DNA of 64,000 bases from Lepidurus packardi (taxonomy: Eukaryota > Arthropoda > Branchiopoda > Notostraca > Triopsidae): the NCBI GenBank assembly GCA_023053545.1, contig JAKZAN010000006.1, positions 10,324,351-10,388,350 on the forward strand, written 5' to 3'. Under the pieces are notes generated by a model. It was given only the letters and a program-made list of their open reading frames with translations. It was not told the origin of the DNA and searched no databases. Below are positions 42,348 to 60,679 of this stretch, piece by piece (the stretch's first letter is position 1; every line of letters begins with the position of its first letter). A program made the position numbers and the translations under genes.

Positions 42348-42608
42348 ATGGCGCAGTCGGTAGGGCAAAATGCTGGCGAAATTCGCACTCCCAAATTCGC
42401 ACCAGAATTTTTTTCTAGTGGTACGAGTGACGATTGGGAAGCGTGGTGTAGGCATTTTGATCGCTATGCGAAGTTTAATAACTTAAGTGATTCAAAAAAA
42501 GTGGATCTTCTCGCCATGTCATTGCGAGGACGTGCAGAGAAAGTCTTTTCGGCTTTAGACACGGATACACAAGCGAACTATTGTCGGAATTTATTCCTTC
42601 AAAGTTGA
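42348..42608 (+). pseudogene. Gypsy element D gag N-terminus, truncated
   Basis: An 86-codon frame whose ATG lies inside the primer binding site. It reads WEAWCRHFDRYAKFNN and LLAMSLRGRAEKVFSAL, homologous to the gag capsid of element C. It stops at 42606, where unrelated DNA follows. Confidence 0.75.
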
Positions 42609-43102
42609 TTGCGACCTTATTTGACATTTGGTATTGATTGTCGACCATTCTGAACCGATTAGTTCGGTCCTCTGAAACCTTGTATGCACTTTTGCCCTTT
42701 ACCTTCTGACCTAAAAATGATCCTTTTCTCGTTTGTGACAAAACCTACTTCTAAGAAAACGCTTTCATTTAACCTTTGCCGCTTGCTCTTTCCTTCAACG
42801 TTTGTTTCTTCCACTAGTTCTCTGTGTTAACGCTCAAGAGGGCAGTCAGTAAACGCACGAAGCGAAATATGCAACGTGTCGAGCTCAAGTGACTTGTTTT
42901 GCAATGAGTGGTCTTATGGGCCATAACAGTTCATTAGGCTATTCAAATAGTGAAAACAAATGTTCTAAATCACTATCTTCCGTAAACGTGAGATTTCTCT
43001 GTTAAGTAACGGACAAAGCCGCCTTTCCCCAAAAAACACAACGCAGGACCTTAAGGCAAGCTCATGCTAAGCTTCGCCAACCATTCCCAGCCATCCTCCC
43101 CC
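42609..43102 (+). other. Unassigned stretch, possibly BEL element D LTR
   Basis: No gene. Because the hAT at 43111 sits in DNA that resumes at 45727 and ends as a BEL LTR at 45740, part of this stretch is probably that LTR. Its left edge cannot be seen. Confidence 0.35.
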
Positions 43103-43110
43103 CTTTACTA

Positions 43111-45718
43111 CATGGTTGTACGGATTTGAACTTAAGCCGGATTTAAATCGGATTTAAGACTGTTTTTATAACATGCTAAGGCTTGAGAAATTTTCACAAG
43201 CTCATTTTGAAGTGAGTTGACCTTGGTCTTGAACTTAAAGGCAACCGTATGACAGTGATTTGGAAAGGGCTTAAGTAGAAAGCATCTTACTTATACGAGG
43301 CGGATATGAAAGTTCATTTTCTGAACTATTGGGGTAAAGGTGAGCTCAGCAAACGCCTTTCACCAATCACAATCACAATCGCAATTTCTCAGCAATCGCC
43401 TTTCTATGAAACGGGAAACGGAAATTTTTTTAAGACTAACCAACAGTCGACTCCTAATCGCTGAAAAGTATGGAGGGGTCCAACATTTATTCATTCTTTT
43501 CCCTAGTAAAGGGTTACCAGTTAACAGATACCTCATTTAAAGTTACGTGCAAAACTTGTTGTAAAGTTTACTCCGCGTCAAGCCGAGCAACTTCAAATTT
43601 AATTCGACATCTTAAGGTAATTATTATAAGCATATAAGCTTATGTCATGAAAAATATTTTAAGTGTTTTTCGCTAATATCCTGCAACTATTTTCCTTTAC
43701 AGCGTAAGCACCCAGTCCAACATGGCAAGTTTTTGACAGAAAAAGACCAATCCGCAGCTTCAATCGGCATTCTGGCCCAAGACATTTCCGTTCATTTTAT
43801 ACCATCGCAGAGCGGAAGTAGCTCTTCTTGCTATCCTTCGTCTAGCACTCGCGCGAAATCTCTGACGATGCAAGTAGTAACCCTGCTCACCTCCAAAATG
43901 CTTCCCCTTAGCATAGTAGACGATGAAGTTTTTAGGAAATTGTTTTTCTCTCTTGACCCCAAATATGAGCTACCAACCCGTAGATCATTGACAGGTACCA
44001 TTGTACCTCATTATGTCAGCCTAGCTACCACGAAGATAAAAGAAAATTTGAAATCGCGGTCCTCCCCCGTCAGTCTAACTTTGGACTTATGGACAAGTCG
44101 TTCCATGCAGGGCTACTTAGGGGTCACTGGTCATTTCTTGAAAGACTGGTCTTTGAATAGTTTTACTTTAACTTGCAAACATTTTGCCGAGCGGCACACA
44201 GCTACTAAAATAGTCTCCGAACTACAAAGCATTTTGAATTCTTTTGATTTAGTTTTCGGAGATATTAGTTACATCGTGACCGATAACGCAACCAATATGG
44301 TGAAGGCTTTTACAGTGGAGCTACCACTTTTAGACATCAATGAAATTAGTGTGGACTCAGAAGAGTTTTCTGATAGTGAAGGAGAAGACAGCGAACCCAC
44401 GTTAGTTAACCAAGAGAGCTTAGCTTCTGATTTAGAAACAGAGCTTCCTTCAGACGTCTTTCACGTTAGATGTTTTGCACACTCATTACAACTAGTAGTG
44501 CGAGATGGGTTAAAGGGATGTGATGAATTTCAAGCTGTATTTCAGAAAGTCTCGAATGTCATTAGGCGAAGCAAACAATCATTGTCTGCAAGCGAAGCTC
44601 TGCATGCGTTAAAAATAATACCGGTTTCTTTTAACCAGACTCGCTGGAATTCTCAGTTGAAAGCCATCAGATCCGTAGTAAAGATCAGTGCGAAGGACCT
44701 GGATAGGTGCATCCCAAATAGCAGAATAACTTCCGATGATCGTAGTTTTCTTTGTGAATTTATCGAGTTGTTTAAAATTTTTGAAGATGTCACAGAACTT
44801 ATTCAGACCGAGAAAAACCCAACAATCAGCTGTGCTATCCCGTTTGTAAGAGCCATAAGGCGTTATTTAGCAGCGTTTGAACCATACCACTGTAATGTAA
44901 TTTTAAATACCCTGAAGTCTTCCATTGACTGTCGAATGTCCCGCTATGAAAACCTTGACTCGTTTAAAATGTCAACAGCTCTGGATCCCAGATTCAAATT
45001 AGGAAGCTGGTGCTTGAACCTAGAAGAAGCGTGCGATGTGCGTAGGTCTATAACTGCCAAACTCAAAGTTTGTGAAACTGACGAGATTCAATGTGTTCAA
45101 CAATGTCCCTCCGCCCCCCCGTCAAAGCGCGCCCGTTTAGAAAATTCCCGTTGCAGCTTAGATAGTCTGCTATTTGAGGCACCCCAGGAACAGGAGCAAC
45201 CGAAGTCTGTCTCATGTGAATTAGATACTTATATGGCTGAAACCTGCGTCCCAAAAATGACTGATGTGTATGAGTATTGGAAGACGAATTCGATCAGATT
45301 CCCCCATCTAGCCAAAGTAGCTGCGCAGTTTTTACATACACCAGCAACCTCAGCTCCGGTTGAGAGAATTTTCAGCTACGGAGGGAAAATTTTAAGGCCC
45401 GACCGATCTAAAATGACCCCTGACGTGTTTGAGAAACTTATGTTCCTAAGATGCAACACAATGTATATGCAGTAATTGTACAGAGACGTTTGTACGTTAT
45501 GCGCTAAAATAAAGGAATGGGCTTAACGTAGAACTTTAAAATCCAACCAGAAGGCTTTCTGCATGATTTAAGTTCTTTTGTTCAGGGCTTGGATTTTGAT
45601 TTGAGCTTGAATTTTCAGATGAGCGAGGCTTAGGGCTTGGAACTTGATTTGCCTTAACGGAACGAAATGGGCTTGGACTTCATTTAAGTTCTTTTTTTTA
45701 GGCTTAGGTACAACCCTG
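43111..45718 (+). mobile_element. hAT DNA transposon
   Basis: Imperfect inverted ends (CATGGTTGTAC at 43111; CAGGGTTGTAC as complement at 45718) are flanked by a perfect 8-bp duplication CTTTACTA (43103-43110 and 45719-45726). This is the standard hAT signature. Further subterminal similarity (GAACTTAAG... and GGGCTTGGACTT repeats) lies at both ends. It holds one transposase gene. Confidence 0.95.
43733..45475 (+). CDS. hAT transposase
   Basis: A 580-residue uninterrupted frame. Visible: an N-terminal region after a BED-finger-like exon (43540-43620: CKVYSASSRATSNLIRHL-like codons, in another frame, likely an upstream exon joined by the intron at 43618-43702), SLTLDLWTSRSMQGYLGVT (first catalytic Asp), ISYIVTDNATNMVKAF (second Asp), VRCFAHSLQLVV, a TRWNSQ motif, and the C-terminal hAT dimerisation region (LAKVAAQFLHTPATSAPVERIFSYGG, with the Arg/Ser-rich tail and MFLRCN). 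An acidic insert (DSEEFSDSEGEDSE) separates the RNase H strands. It makes the cut-and-paste enzyme and looks functional apart from the uncertain 5' exon. Confidence 0.9.
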   Translation: MTEKDQSAASIGILAQDISVHFIPSQSGSSSSCYPSSSTRAKSLTMQVVTLLTSKMLPLSIVDDEVFRKLFFSLDPKYELPTRRSLTGTIVPHYVSLATTKIKENLKSRSSPVSLTLDLWTSRSMQGYLGVTGHFLKDWSLNSFTLTCKHFAERHTATKIVSELQSILNSFDLVFGDISYIVTDNATNMVKAFTVELPLLDINEISVDSEEFSDSEGEDSEPTLVNQESLASDLETELPSDVFHVRCFAHSLQLVVRDGLKGCDEFQAVFQKVSNVIRRSKQSLSASEALHALKIIPVSFNQTRWNSQLKAIRSVVKISAKDLDRCIPNSRITSDDRSFLCEFIELFKIFEDVTELIQTEKNPTISCAIPFVRAIRRYLAAFEPYHCNVILNTLKSSIDCRMSRYENLDSFKMSTALDPRFKLGSWCLNLEEACDVRRSITAKLKVCETDEIQCVQQCPSAPPSKRARLENSRCSLDSLLFEAPQEQEQPKSVSCELDTYMAETCVPKMTDVYEYWKTNSIRFPHLAKVAAQFLHTPATSAPVERIFSYGGKILRPDRSKMTPDVFEKLMFLRCNTMYMQ

Positions 45719-45726
45719 CTTTACTA

Positions 45727-45992
45727 TCACATATTGTACATTTGGTGCCGTGACCAGGATGGCTGAGTCCCTCTCTCACCTGAAACGAGCTCGCGGTTCA
45801 GCTCGTGGAGCGGTTACCCGAACGAAGAACTTAGGAGACAATCTCTTAGCAGATCCTAGCACCCCAATCGAGATGATCAGTCAACTCACTCGCATCATAT
45901 CCACGCTTAACGCTAAACGCGAAACAATCAACGATCTTACGGAGAAAATTAAAGCAACCCTCACCCTCGACTCCGAACTAGACGAAGAATAG
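45727..45992 (+). pseudogene. BEL/Pao element D: LTR end, primer site and gag N-terminus
   Basis: An LTR ending ATATTGTACA (to 45740) is followed by TTTGGTGCCGTGACCAGG, a BEL/Pao primer site, and an ATG at 45759. The ~77-codon frame (SLSHLKRARGSARGAVTRTK ... DLTEKIKATLTLDSELDEE) is the helical gag N-terminus of these elements. It ends where a Tigger-like element starts at 45992, so the rest is lost. Confidence 0.75.
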
Positions 45993-47353
45993 GGGAGAAG
46001 GGGAGAAGGGGGCGATACCGAACGGGGGCGAGACCGTTTTTTTCACTTTCTTGCTGTATGGCAAGTTGCATAATTCTTACAAAAATACCACTAGATGGCT
46101 GAAGCGTGCTTGTTGTTTGTCCAAAGTTTGAGCTTCGTGAAAAGCCGACTGTAAGAGCCAAAAAATTAGAAAGTTTTAGTGTAGCTGCTGGAAATTTGAC
46201 AGCCCAAGGTCAGTGACGTATATCTGCATAAGTATGCTAGTTAAAAATTCCATGTTTACAAGAACTTAAACTATAGTTTCAAACCTAAAAGTAGTGTATG
46301 TTCCATGTTGATAGTTCAACTGGTTAAGAAGTAACCTCCATTTTGCTCCCGTCGGTCTGAACGGGGCGATCCCGAACAACGATGGCGGGGCTATACCGAA
46401 CGTGTTCTGAGCGATCGGTAGGCCTATAGCCCGTGGTGCAGAACTAAAGCAATGTTAACGTTTCTCCCTCAATCTTAATGTTGGATAATGTTTTAATTTG
46501 TAACTAACGCCATGGCGTCTGAAGCTGGGCTTGAGAAACCCCTCTATAAATGAGTGTATATCTTTAGTAGGCTATGTTTATCTATATTGAACAAAATAAT
46601 GATACCACCTTTGCCTTGTTCTTATTGATAATCTGTTAATACTTAACATTTCTGTTATATTTTTGTCTAGTCTATATTTCTTGCAAATGGTCCGATTCTA
46701 CAAAAGAACCAATGGTCAAAGCAGCCCTGATCAAGTTATTTTGAGGGATGCTGTTCGAGATGTGGTGGAAAATAACTTAAAATTCGGGAAAACAGCCATT
46801 GAATCTGGCTTGAAGAAAACGACACTGTATGATGCAGTTCAACGAGTACGAAGGCGTATATCTCAACTTGAGAATGATGGTTTAGAAAGCTCAAATGCAC
46901 GAGAGTTGGCACTATCGGAGATTGGCGCTCCTATCAGAACAGTTTTTAGTCAGGAGCAGGAAAAAGAGCTTGGCTTTTACCTTAAAAGGTGTAGCTTGAT
47001 GAACCACGGCCTCACAACTAAATCTCTGCGTAAACTAGCCCTCGATTGGGCAGTCATGATGGAAATAGATTTTCCCAAAACTTGGAAAAGAGATGAGATG
47101 GCTGGGCTAGATTGGCTTAGGGGTTTCATGAAACGGAATCCCGATCTTTCAATTAGAACTCCAGAAAATACCAGCCAGGCAAGAGCAGCTGGATTCAATG
47201 CTGTGGTTGTGGGGCAGTTCTTCAGTAACTTGAAGTCTTTGTATGAGAGGCACAACTTCCAGCCAAGTAGAATTTGGAACTGTGATGAAACGGGAGTTCC
47301 TACTGTTTTACAGGCTCCTCGTGTCGTCGCGCCAAAAGGAGCCAAGCAAGTTT
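45992..47353 (+). mobile_element. Tigger/pogo DNA transposon, right end missing
   Basis: The left end is a G-rich terminus after TA (GGGGAGAAGGGGAGAAGGGG), followed by GCGATACCGAACGGGGGCG, which recurs in part at about 46366-46400. This suits pogo/Tigger elements, which duplicate TA. A transposase frame runs into a Gypsy integrase at 47353. The second half and right terminus are absent. Confidence 0.7.
46687..47353 (+). pseudogene. Tigger-like transposase, C-terminally truncated
   Basis: The ATG at 46687 (MVRFYKRTNGQ) gives ~221 residues: a psq-type helix-turn-helix (GKTAIESGLKKTTLYDAVQRV), a CENP-B-like second DNA-binding domain (WLRGFMKRNPDLSIRTPE) and the first catalytic Asp in RIWNCDETG. 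It ends seven codons after GAPKGAKQV-type residues, where the sequence becomes Gypsy integrase. The remaining two acidic catalytic residues are missing. A splice acceptor TTGTCTAG just upstream suggests an earlier exon. Confidence 0.8.
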
Positions 47354-48198
47354 GCTAAACCTCCTTGTCTCAATCGACTATCACAGCAAATGGGTTGAGG
47401 CGCTACCAGTATCCTCCACCTCGGCCCGCGAAGTTTGCCAGTTTCTCGTGAACCATAATTGTCCTTCGACACGGAACCCCGGATAAGATCATAAGTGACC
47501 GTGGGAGTGGTTTTACAGTCCAGGAGCTTGAGGACGTCCTAGACAATCTAAAAATTAACCACTCGATGACCGCTGCGTATCACCCCCAGGCCAATGGGTT
47601 ATGCGAGAGTGAACCGAACGATGACCGAAGTTCTAACAGGTTTAATGGGAAAAGACCAACCCCAATGGGACGCAACGTTCTGCATCAACACGGCGACCCA
47701 ACGTAGTACTGGATTCAGCCCTTTCCAGCTTTTACACGGACGAGAGCCAAGCCATCCCGAGGTAGGTCGATTCCCCTGGCCGGCGGAGGCGGGGGAAGAA
47801 TTCGCAAATTTCAGGGATCGCGTAGAAGCCACTCGGTTCGAAGCTTTAGAACGTGTTCTAAGAACAAGTCAAGCAGAACAAGTCAAGTGTAAAGAACAAA
47901 GTAAACGTGTAAAGAACAAGTCAAGCAGAAGAAGACGACTTAAGGCATCGGCCCCAATCCGTATTCAAGCCTGGGGGATCTTGTGCTCGTGAGTAGGCAG
48001 CTTCGGAAAGTCGGCCGGTGTGCTAAGTTTATGCCCCGGTATATTGGGCCATTCGTTATTTCCCGTAAGGTTACAGACGTAACGTACCAAGTAAAGGATA
48101 TCCCTGGACGACTGAAGAGGTATGTTGGGGGTTATGACGCTACAGGAACAATGTCCGACGAAAGTGACGAAGATGTGGCGGACCCCGACAACGACTGA
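47354..48198 (+). pseudogene. Gypsy element E integrase, 3' part
   Basis: Integrase core motifs appear in two frames: SIDYHSKWVEA (first Asp), SDRGSGF (second Asp) and a LCE..NRTMTE block (Glu), then WDATFCINTATQRSTGFSPF and the GPY-like end KFMPRYIGPFVISRKV (47983-48198) with an acidic tail. One to two single-base changes break the frame (about 47452 and 47600), and there is a short direct repeat (AAGTCAAGCAGAA, 47865-47935). The 5' two thirds of pol are missing. Confidence 0.85.
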
Positions 48199-48309
48199 AT
48201 AGCTCCCGGTGCTGATTCGTATAGTGAGGACGACGTACCGTTAGCCGAACATCTTAGACGTCTGAAGCGTGGTGCTGGACTCCCCCCCCCCCCAGTCTGA
48301 TGCCTGAGT

Positions 48310-48605
48310 AATGTTTTGTCAACAGGAGTTGAACTGTCAGGAAATGCCGAGTGTCAAGAACCGTCACGATTGTACAGCCTCCCCAGACCCATCTCTCCGT
48401 TTCTTTGTATACCTCTTCTCCAACCCTACGTCATAGTCGTAGTAAGTGAAAGCTATCTCTAAGTAATCGTCTAGAGGACGTTCTTTAAGAGAAACCGCGG
48501 TACCAAGTATAAAAAGGGGCCGATTGGCCATGTAGGGGGCAGAGAACGTGTAACCGTGGAAGACTTAAATACAGTGAAATGGCTAAATTTAGACGTATTC
48601 CTGCA
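48310..48605 (+). repeat. LTR following Gypsy element E, with a primer site on its right
   Basis: After a C tract at 48283-48293, an LTR-like segment contains TATAAAAAGGGG near 48508 and ends ATTCCTGCA, followed by TTGGTGTCAGAAGTGGGAT, which looks like a tRNA primer site. Integrase on the left and a primer site on the right mean this LTR serves two element copies. The left border is approximate. Confidence 0.55.
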
Positions 48606-49017
48606 CTTGGTGTCAGAAGTGGGATGTGATCGGCATGGGCCGCGAGGCTCGTAGCCATCACAGCCCACCACTACCTGTGGCACGGAAACGACTACATCGG
48701 CTATGGCGAAGCTGTTGGGCGCTAACCGTGAAGATCAATAGCTGGATAGAAGAGAGGCCAGGGGAGGGCTTTAACTATAGTCGGACCGTTGGCGTCAATG
48801 GACTTTTTCTATAAACGCCCCTCTTGTTCTTTACACGTCAATAACGTAGCGTAATGTGATGACGGCTTTTCACGGCTTGCCGTTCGCTCATAAAAATAAG
48901 CCCAATTCGACAAACCCTGATTTATTTCGGAGAATTGTTGCCATCGCTTCGCATAATCAAACCAGGCACAACTGCATTAGAAAACCACCATTTCCAACGG
49001 CCATCTTGGAACGACCC
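48606..49017 (+). other. Unassigned stretch after the primer site
   Basis: About 150 bases could be the leader/gag start of a Gypsy copy, but no conserved motif is visible. The rest is non-coding. Confidence 0.35.
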
Positions 49018-50160
49018 TTTCTGCACCCAGTTGCCTCGTTTTTCTCGTTTCGCTGGGGATAAAAAAAAAACTTGCCTAACGTCACAACCATCCTTAACTG
49101 ACTGGAAAAAGTCATTAAACTCCAGTTTTGGCCCCTTCTCGACCCAAAACAGTGAATTGCGTCAGTAATTTTTTACCACATCACGGAACCTGCAATAATT
49201 AAATTAAAACAACGCACCACTCTCCTCTATATTTACAGAACTCAACTTAAACTCACAAAGGTAGGGGTAGTGGAAGGTGACAAAATGAGGGCTAAAACTA
49301 TTAAATCACTGTCTGTTGGCTCAGTGAGCTGCTTCTTCAGTGTTTCGGAATCAGACGAATGAAGGATGAGAGTTTCTTATGATGTTGGCGACGACAAGCT
49401 CCGGCTTGCCATTTCTTTAATAAAATAACAGAGCTTTGTCTTTGGCTTCGCGAACTTCTTCCTCTTCTGGGCACTACTCATAGCACTACGTGCAGTCGCT
49501 AATGTTCGCATAGGAACATCTTAAAATAGGAATATCTTGTAATTGTAAGTACGTTTGAAATTAGTGCAAGTTTAACTTACAATCTGCACCCAGTTTCTGC
49601 ACCCAGTTGCCTCGTTTTTCTCGTTTCGCTGGGGATAAAAAAAAAAACTTGCCTAACGTCACAACCATCCTTAACTGACTGGAAAAAGTCATTAAACTCC
49701 AGTTTTGGCCCCTTCTCGACCCAAAACAGTGAATTGCGTCAGTAATCTTTGACCACATCACGGAACCTGCAATAATTAAATTAAAACAACGCACCACTCT
49801 CCTCTATATTTACAGAACTCAACTTAAACTCACAAAGGTAGGGGTAGTGGAAGGTGACAAAATGAGGGCTAAAACTATTAAATCACTGTCTGTTGGCCCA
49901 GTGAGCTGCTTCTTCAGTGTTTCGGAATCAGACGAATGAAGGATGAGAGTTTCTTATGATGTTGGCGACGACAAGCTCCGGCTTGCCATTTCTTTAATAA
50001 AATAACAGAGCTTTGTCTTTGGCTTCGCGAACTTCTTCCTCTTCTGGGCACTACTCATAGCACTACGTGCAGTCGCTAATGTTCGCATAGGAACATCTTA
50101 AAATAGGAATATCTTGTAATTGTAAGTACGTTTGAAATTAGTGCAAGTTTAACTTACAAT
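49018..50160 (+). repeat. Tandem duplication of a ~567-bp unit
   Basis: Unit 1 (49018-49583) and unit 2 (49594-50160) are near-identical. The differences are an A10/A11 run, GTAATTTTTTACC versus GTAATCTTTGACC, and GGCTCAG versus GGCCCAG. Ten bases, CTGCACCCAG, separate them and repeat the unit start. No coding content is recognised; the minus-strand frame at 49561-49797 spans the junction. Confidence 0.95.
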
Positions 50161-50317
50161 TTGTGGCGTATTGTCATTGAAACAGGCATGGTTTGGATGA
50201 TGAACCGCGATTCACTCCATTCGCGATTGACCCAAGGAAATTACAATTTGCAGATTCCTGGGTTACTGTTTAGCATGTGGGGAGTAAAGTGAACAAGGGC
50301 CGAAGGGAAGGCTACTG

Positions 50318-50422
50318 GGTTACAAAACTACAAAATATGGTTACAAAATTAGAAAGTACGGTAATAAAGCTACAAACAACGGTTACAACGCTACAAAGTA
50401 CGGTTAGAAAGCTAAAAATAAA
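50318..50422 (+). repeat. 21-bp minisatellite, five units
   Basis: Five 21-bp units of the type GGTTACAAAGCTACAAAGTAC, each diverged by a few bases, followed by one partial unit near 50430-50455. It lies in otherwise featureless DNA. Confidence 0.8.
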
Positions 50423-50455
50423 GTTACAGCGGTTATTGTAGTGGTACAAAGCTAC

Positions 50456-51398
50456 AATCTATGTAATTGTTATGTTATTCAGTCACAAGTGAAGTTACAC
50501 GTGCTACAAAGAGATAAAATTGTAACCGACTTTGCAGGGTGTACGAGGCTACAGTCAAGTTTCGAACCCCTTGAGTCGCTACTCTCCTTCCACTTTTCCA
50601 TTATTAAAAACTCTTGAAATTACACGTCTTGGAGTTTGATGAGCTTGACCGCTTGGGAAGGATTTGCAAACGCAACTGACTCAATTTTTGTTTCTCTGGC
50701 GTTGCCTTTACTAGAGAAAACTATTTCCGCGACCCTCCTTTTCCATTTTTGCTGTTTCTCTAGGAATAGGCAGGTTACATGGGGTCTCAATGTGGTTAAT
50801 TAATACCAGGAAAAAATCTTGAGATAAGGAACAAATGTGCCTCTCACCTTTCACCCAAGACAGTAGTGCCCCTTGGAGACCCTAAGAGAAACAGACAAGG
50901 TCGCAAGTTCAGAAATAATGACAATTTACCCTTCGAAACGTTATGCCCATTATCCGTTTCCTATTGTTGGGGATTGTACAAAACTACTAGTGAAGGAGAG
51001 TAAAATGTTCCTGCGTTGTTTTGGGATGAAGAGAGATTTCAAGGAGAGATGGTTGCCAATAATCCGTGTTACGGACAAGTCCGTAAGCTGGGCTGTATTC
51101 AAAGCGTGGGCAGGCGTCTCGACGGCTGTCCTACACAACCGAACAAACATTAGCCGTAGGCCCCCCTGTATCTAAGTGCATAGGTAGGGGGATTGCGAAA
51201 CCGCCCCCGCCGCTTTTTACTGAAAAACTGAGAGTGAAAGGTCTTTTGGAAAGGCAGCGGAGTCTGACAATTGAACGAGAAGAGTTGTTTTCAGTTCTGT
51301 TCCTCATAAGCAGCGTTTTGTTTATACACAATCATTGTATGTTATCAATAAATTGGTAATCAAGAAACCGAACTCAATGCTACTAGAACTAGGTAACA
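50456..51398 (+). other. Unassigned stretch ending in a BEL/Pao LTR
   Basis: No supported gene. The 3' end (AATAAATTGG at about 51347, then ACTAGGTAACA up to 51398) precedes TTTACTGGTGCTAAAATCCAGG, a diverged BEL/Pao primer site, so the last few hundred bases are probably an LTR. Confidence 0.45.
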
Positions 51399-51810
51399 TT
51401 TACTGGTGCTAAAATCCAGGATTCATAGAATAGTGTCACGAACTTGATTTAATTTGACATGGCTACGAACGATCCCACCCGGAACGTGGATATGACGTTG
51501 GCAAACGACCTGAGGGGACTTGAACAGACGCACACAAACGCCAAACGTACCCTCGCTCGTGTTATCAACCGAATCTCCACCCATATCGCTCAGCGAGGGA
51601 GTCGAAGTGCACTGAAGGTTCATCGTATCCACCTAACCGACGCTTTCGAGGATTGTACAAACGCCTGCCGAACTACATGAGGCAAAACCGACATCGAAGC
51701 CGACATCGCATCATCGGACGACTGGTTCCAAGAAGTAGATGAAACTACACGGAGATGCTACACCGACATCGATGAGTATTTAGCCTCAAGGGCGAACAGC
51801 GTCTTGTCAG
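51399..51810 (+). pseudogene. BEL/Pao element E gag N-terminus
   Basis: The ATG at 51459 gives a helical start (MATNDPTRNVDMTLANDLRG ... ARVINRIST), a TGA at 51678, then a continuing frame (SDDWFQEVDETTRRCYTDID..YLASRANS) homologous to the gag at 19440-19530. It ends where an inverted piece of a related gag begins. Confidence 0.7.
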
Positions 51811-51897
51811 TGGTGGAGATTCGGTTGATAACACGAAGTACTCTTCTGGATTCATTTAGAAAGCTTTCATACTCTATCGACAGAAACAAGAAATAAA
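51808..51897 (-). pseudogene. Inverted fragment of a related BEL/Pao gag
   Basis: On the minus strand this reads FLNESRRVLRVINRISTTDK, homologous to the plus-strand segment at 51540-51583. The two share a 24-base perfect inverted match. It is a head-to-head remnant. Confidence 0.6.
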
Positions 51898-52216
51898 TAC
51901 GTATAATTCTGGGTATATTTACTTTCACTCAAAAGTAAGTTAAGCGTTTTGGGAGGAAAAAGATTTGGTTTGATGTGGGAAACAATAACAGCAACTGATT
52001 ACATACTTATGGCACTTGGGAATCTTCGTTTCGTTTTTTTTTGCGCTTATTTTTACCTGCTTGCCACTTTTCCTCCCAACACTTCTATTAGGTAGTGGAA
52101 TTCTTATAAGCTTCAATCTATGGAATGGGACTGACCAACTCCATTGTGAAATGCCGTTTTTGTTTGTGTTCCCCCGTGAATTTGACTAGAAAATTTTGCA
52201 AGTTTGTCGAATCTCT
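51898..52216. other. Region downstream of USP32
   Basis: No gene and no transposon recognised. It should contain the USP32 3' UTR. No clear minus-strand AATAAA was found close to the stop. Confidence 0.4.

Positions 52217-60679
<8,463 letters not shown>

Noticed and set aside
46663..47358. Host CENP-B-like gene
   Set aside because: It has a G-rich terminus after TA and is truncated by a Gypsy element; it fits a Tigger transposase relic better than a domesticated gene.
49561..49797. 78-codon minus-strand ORF
   Set aside because: It spans the junction of a tandem duplication and has no family features.
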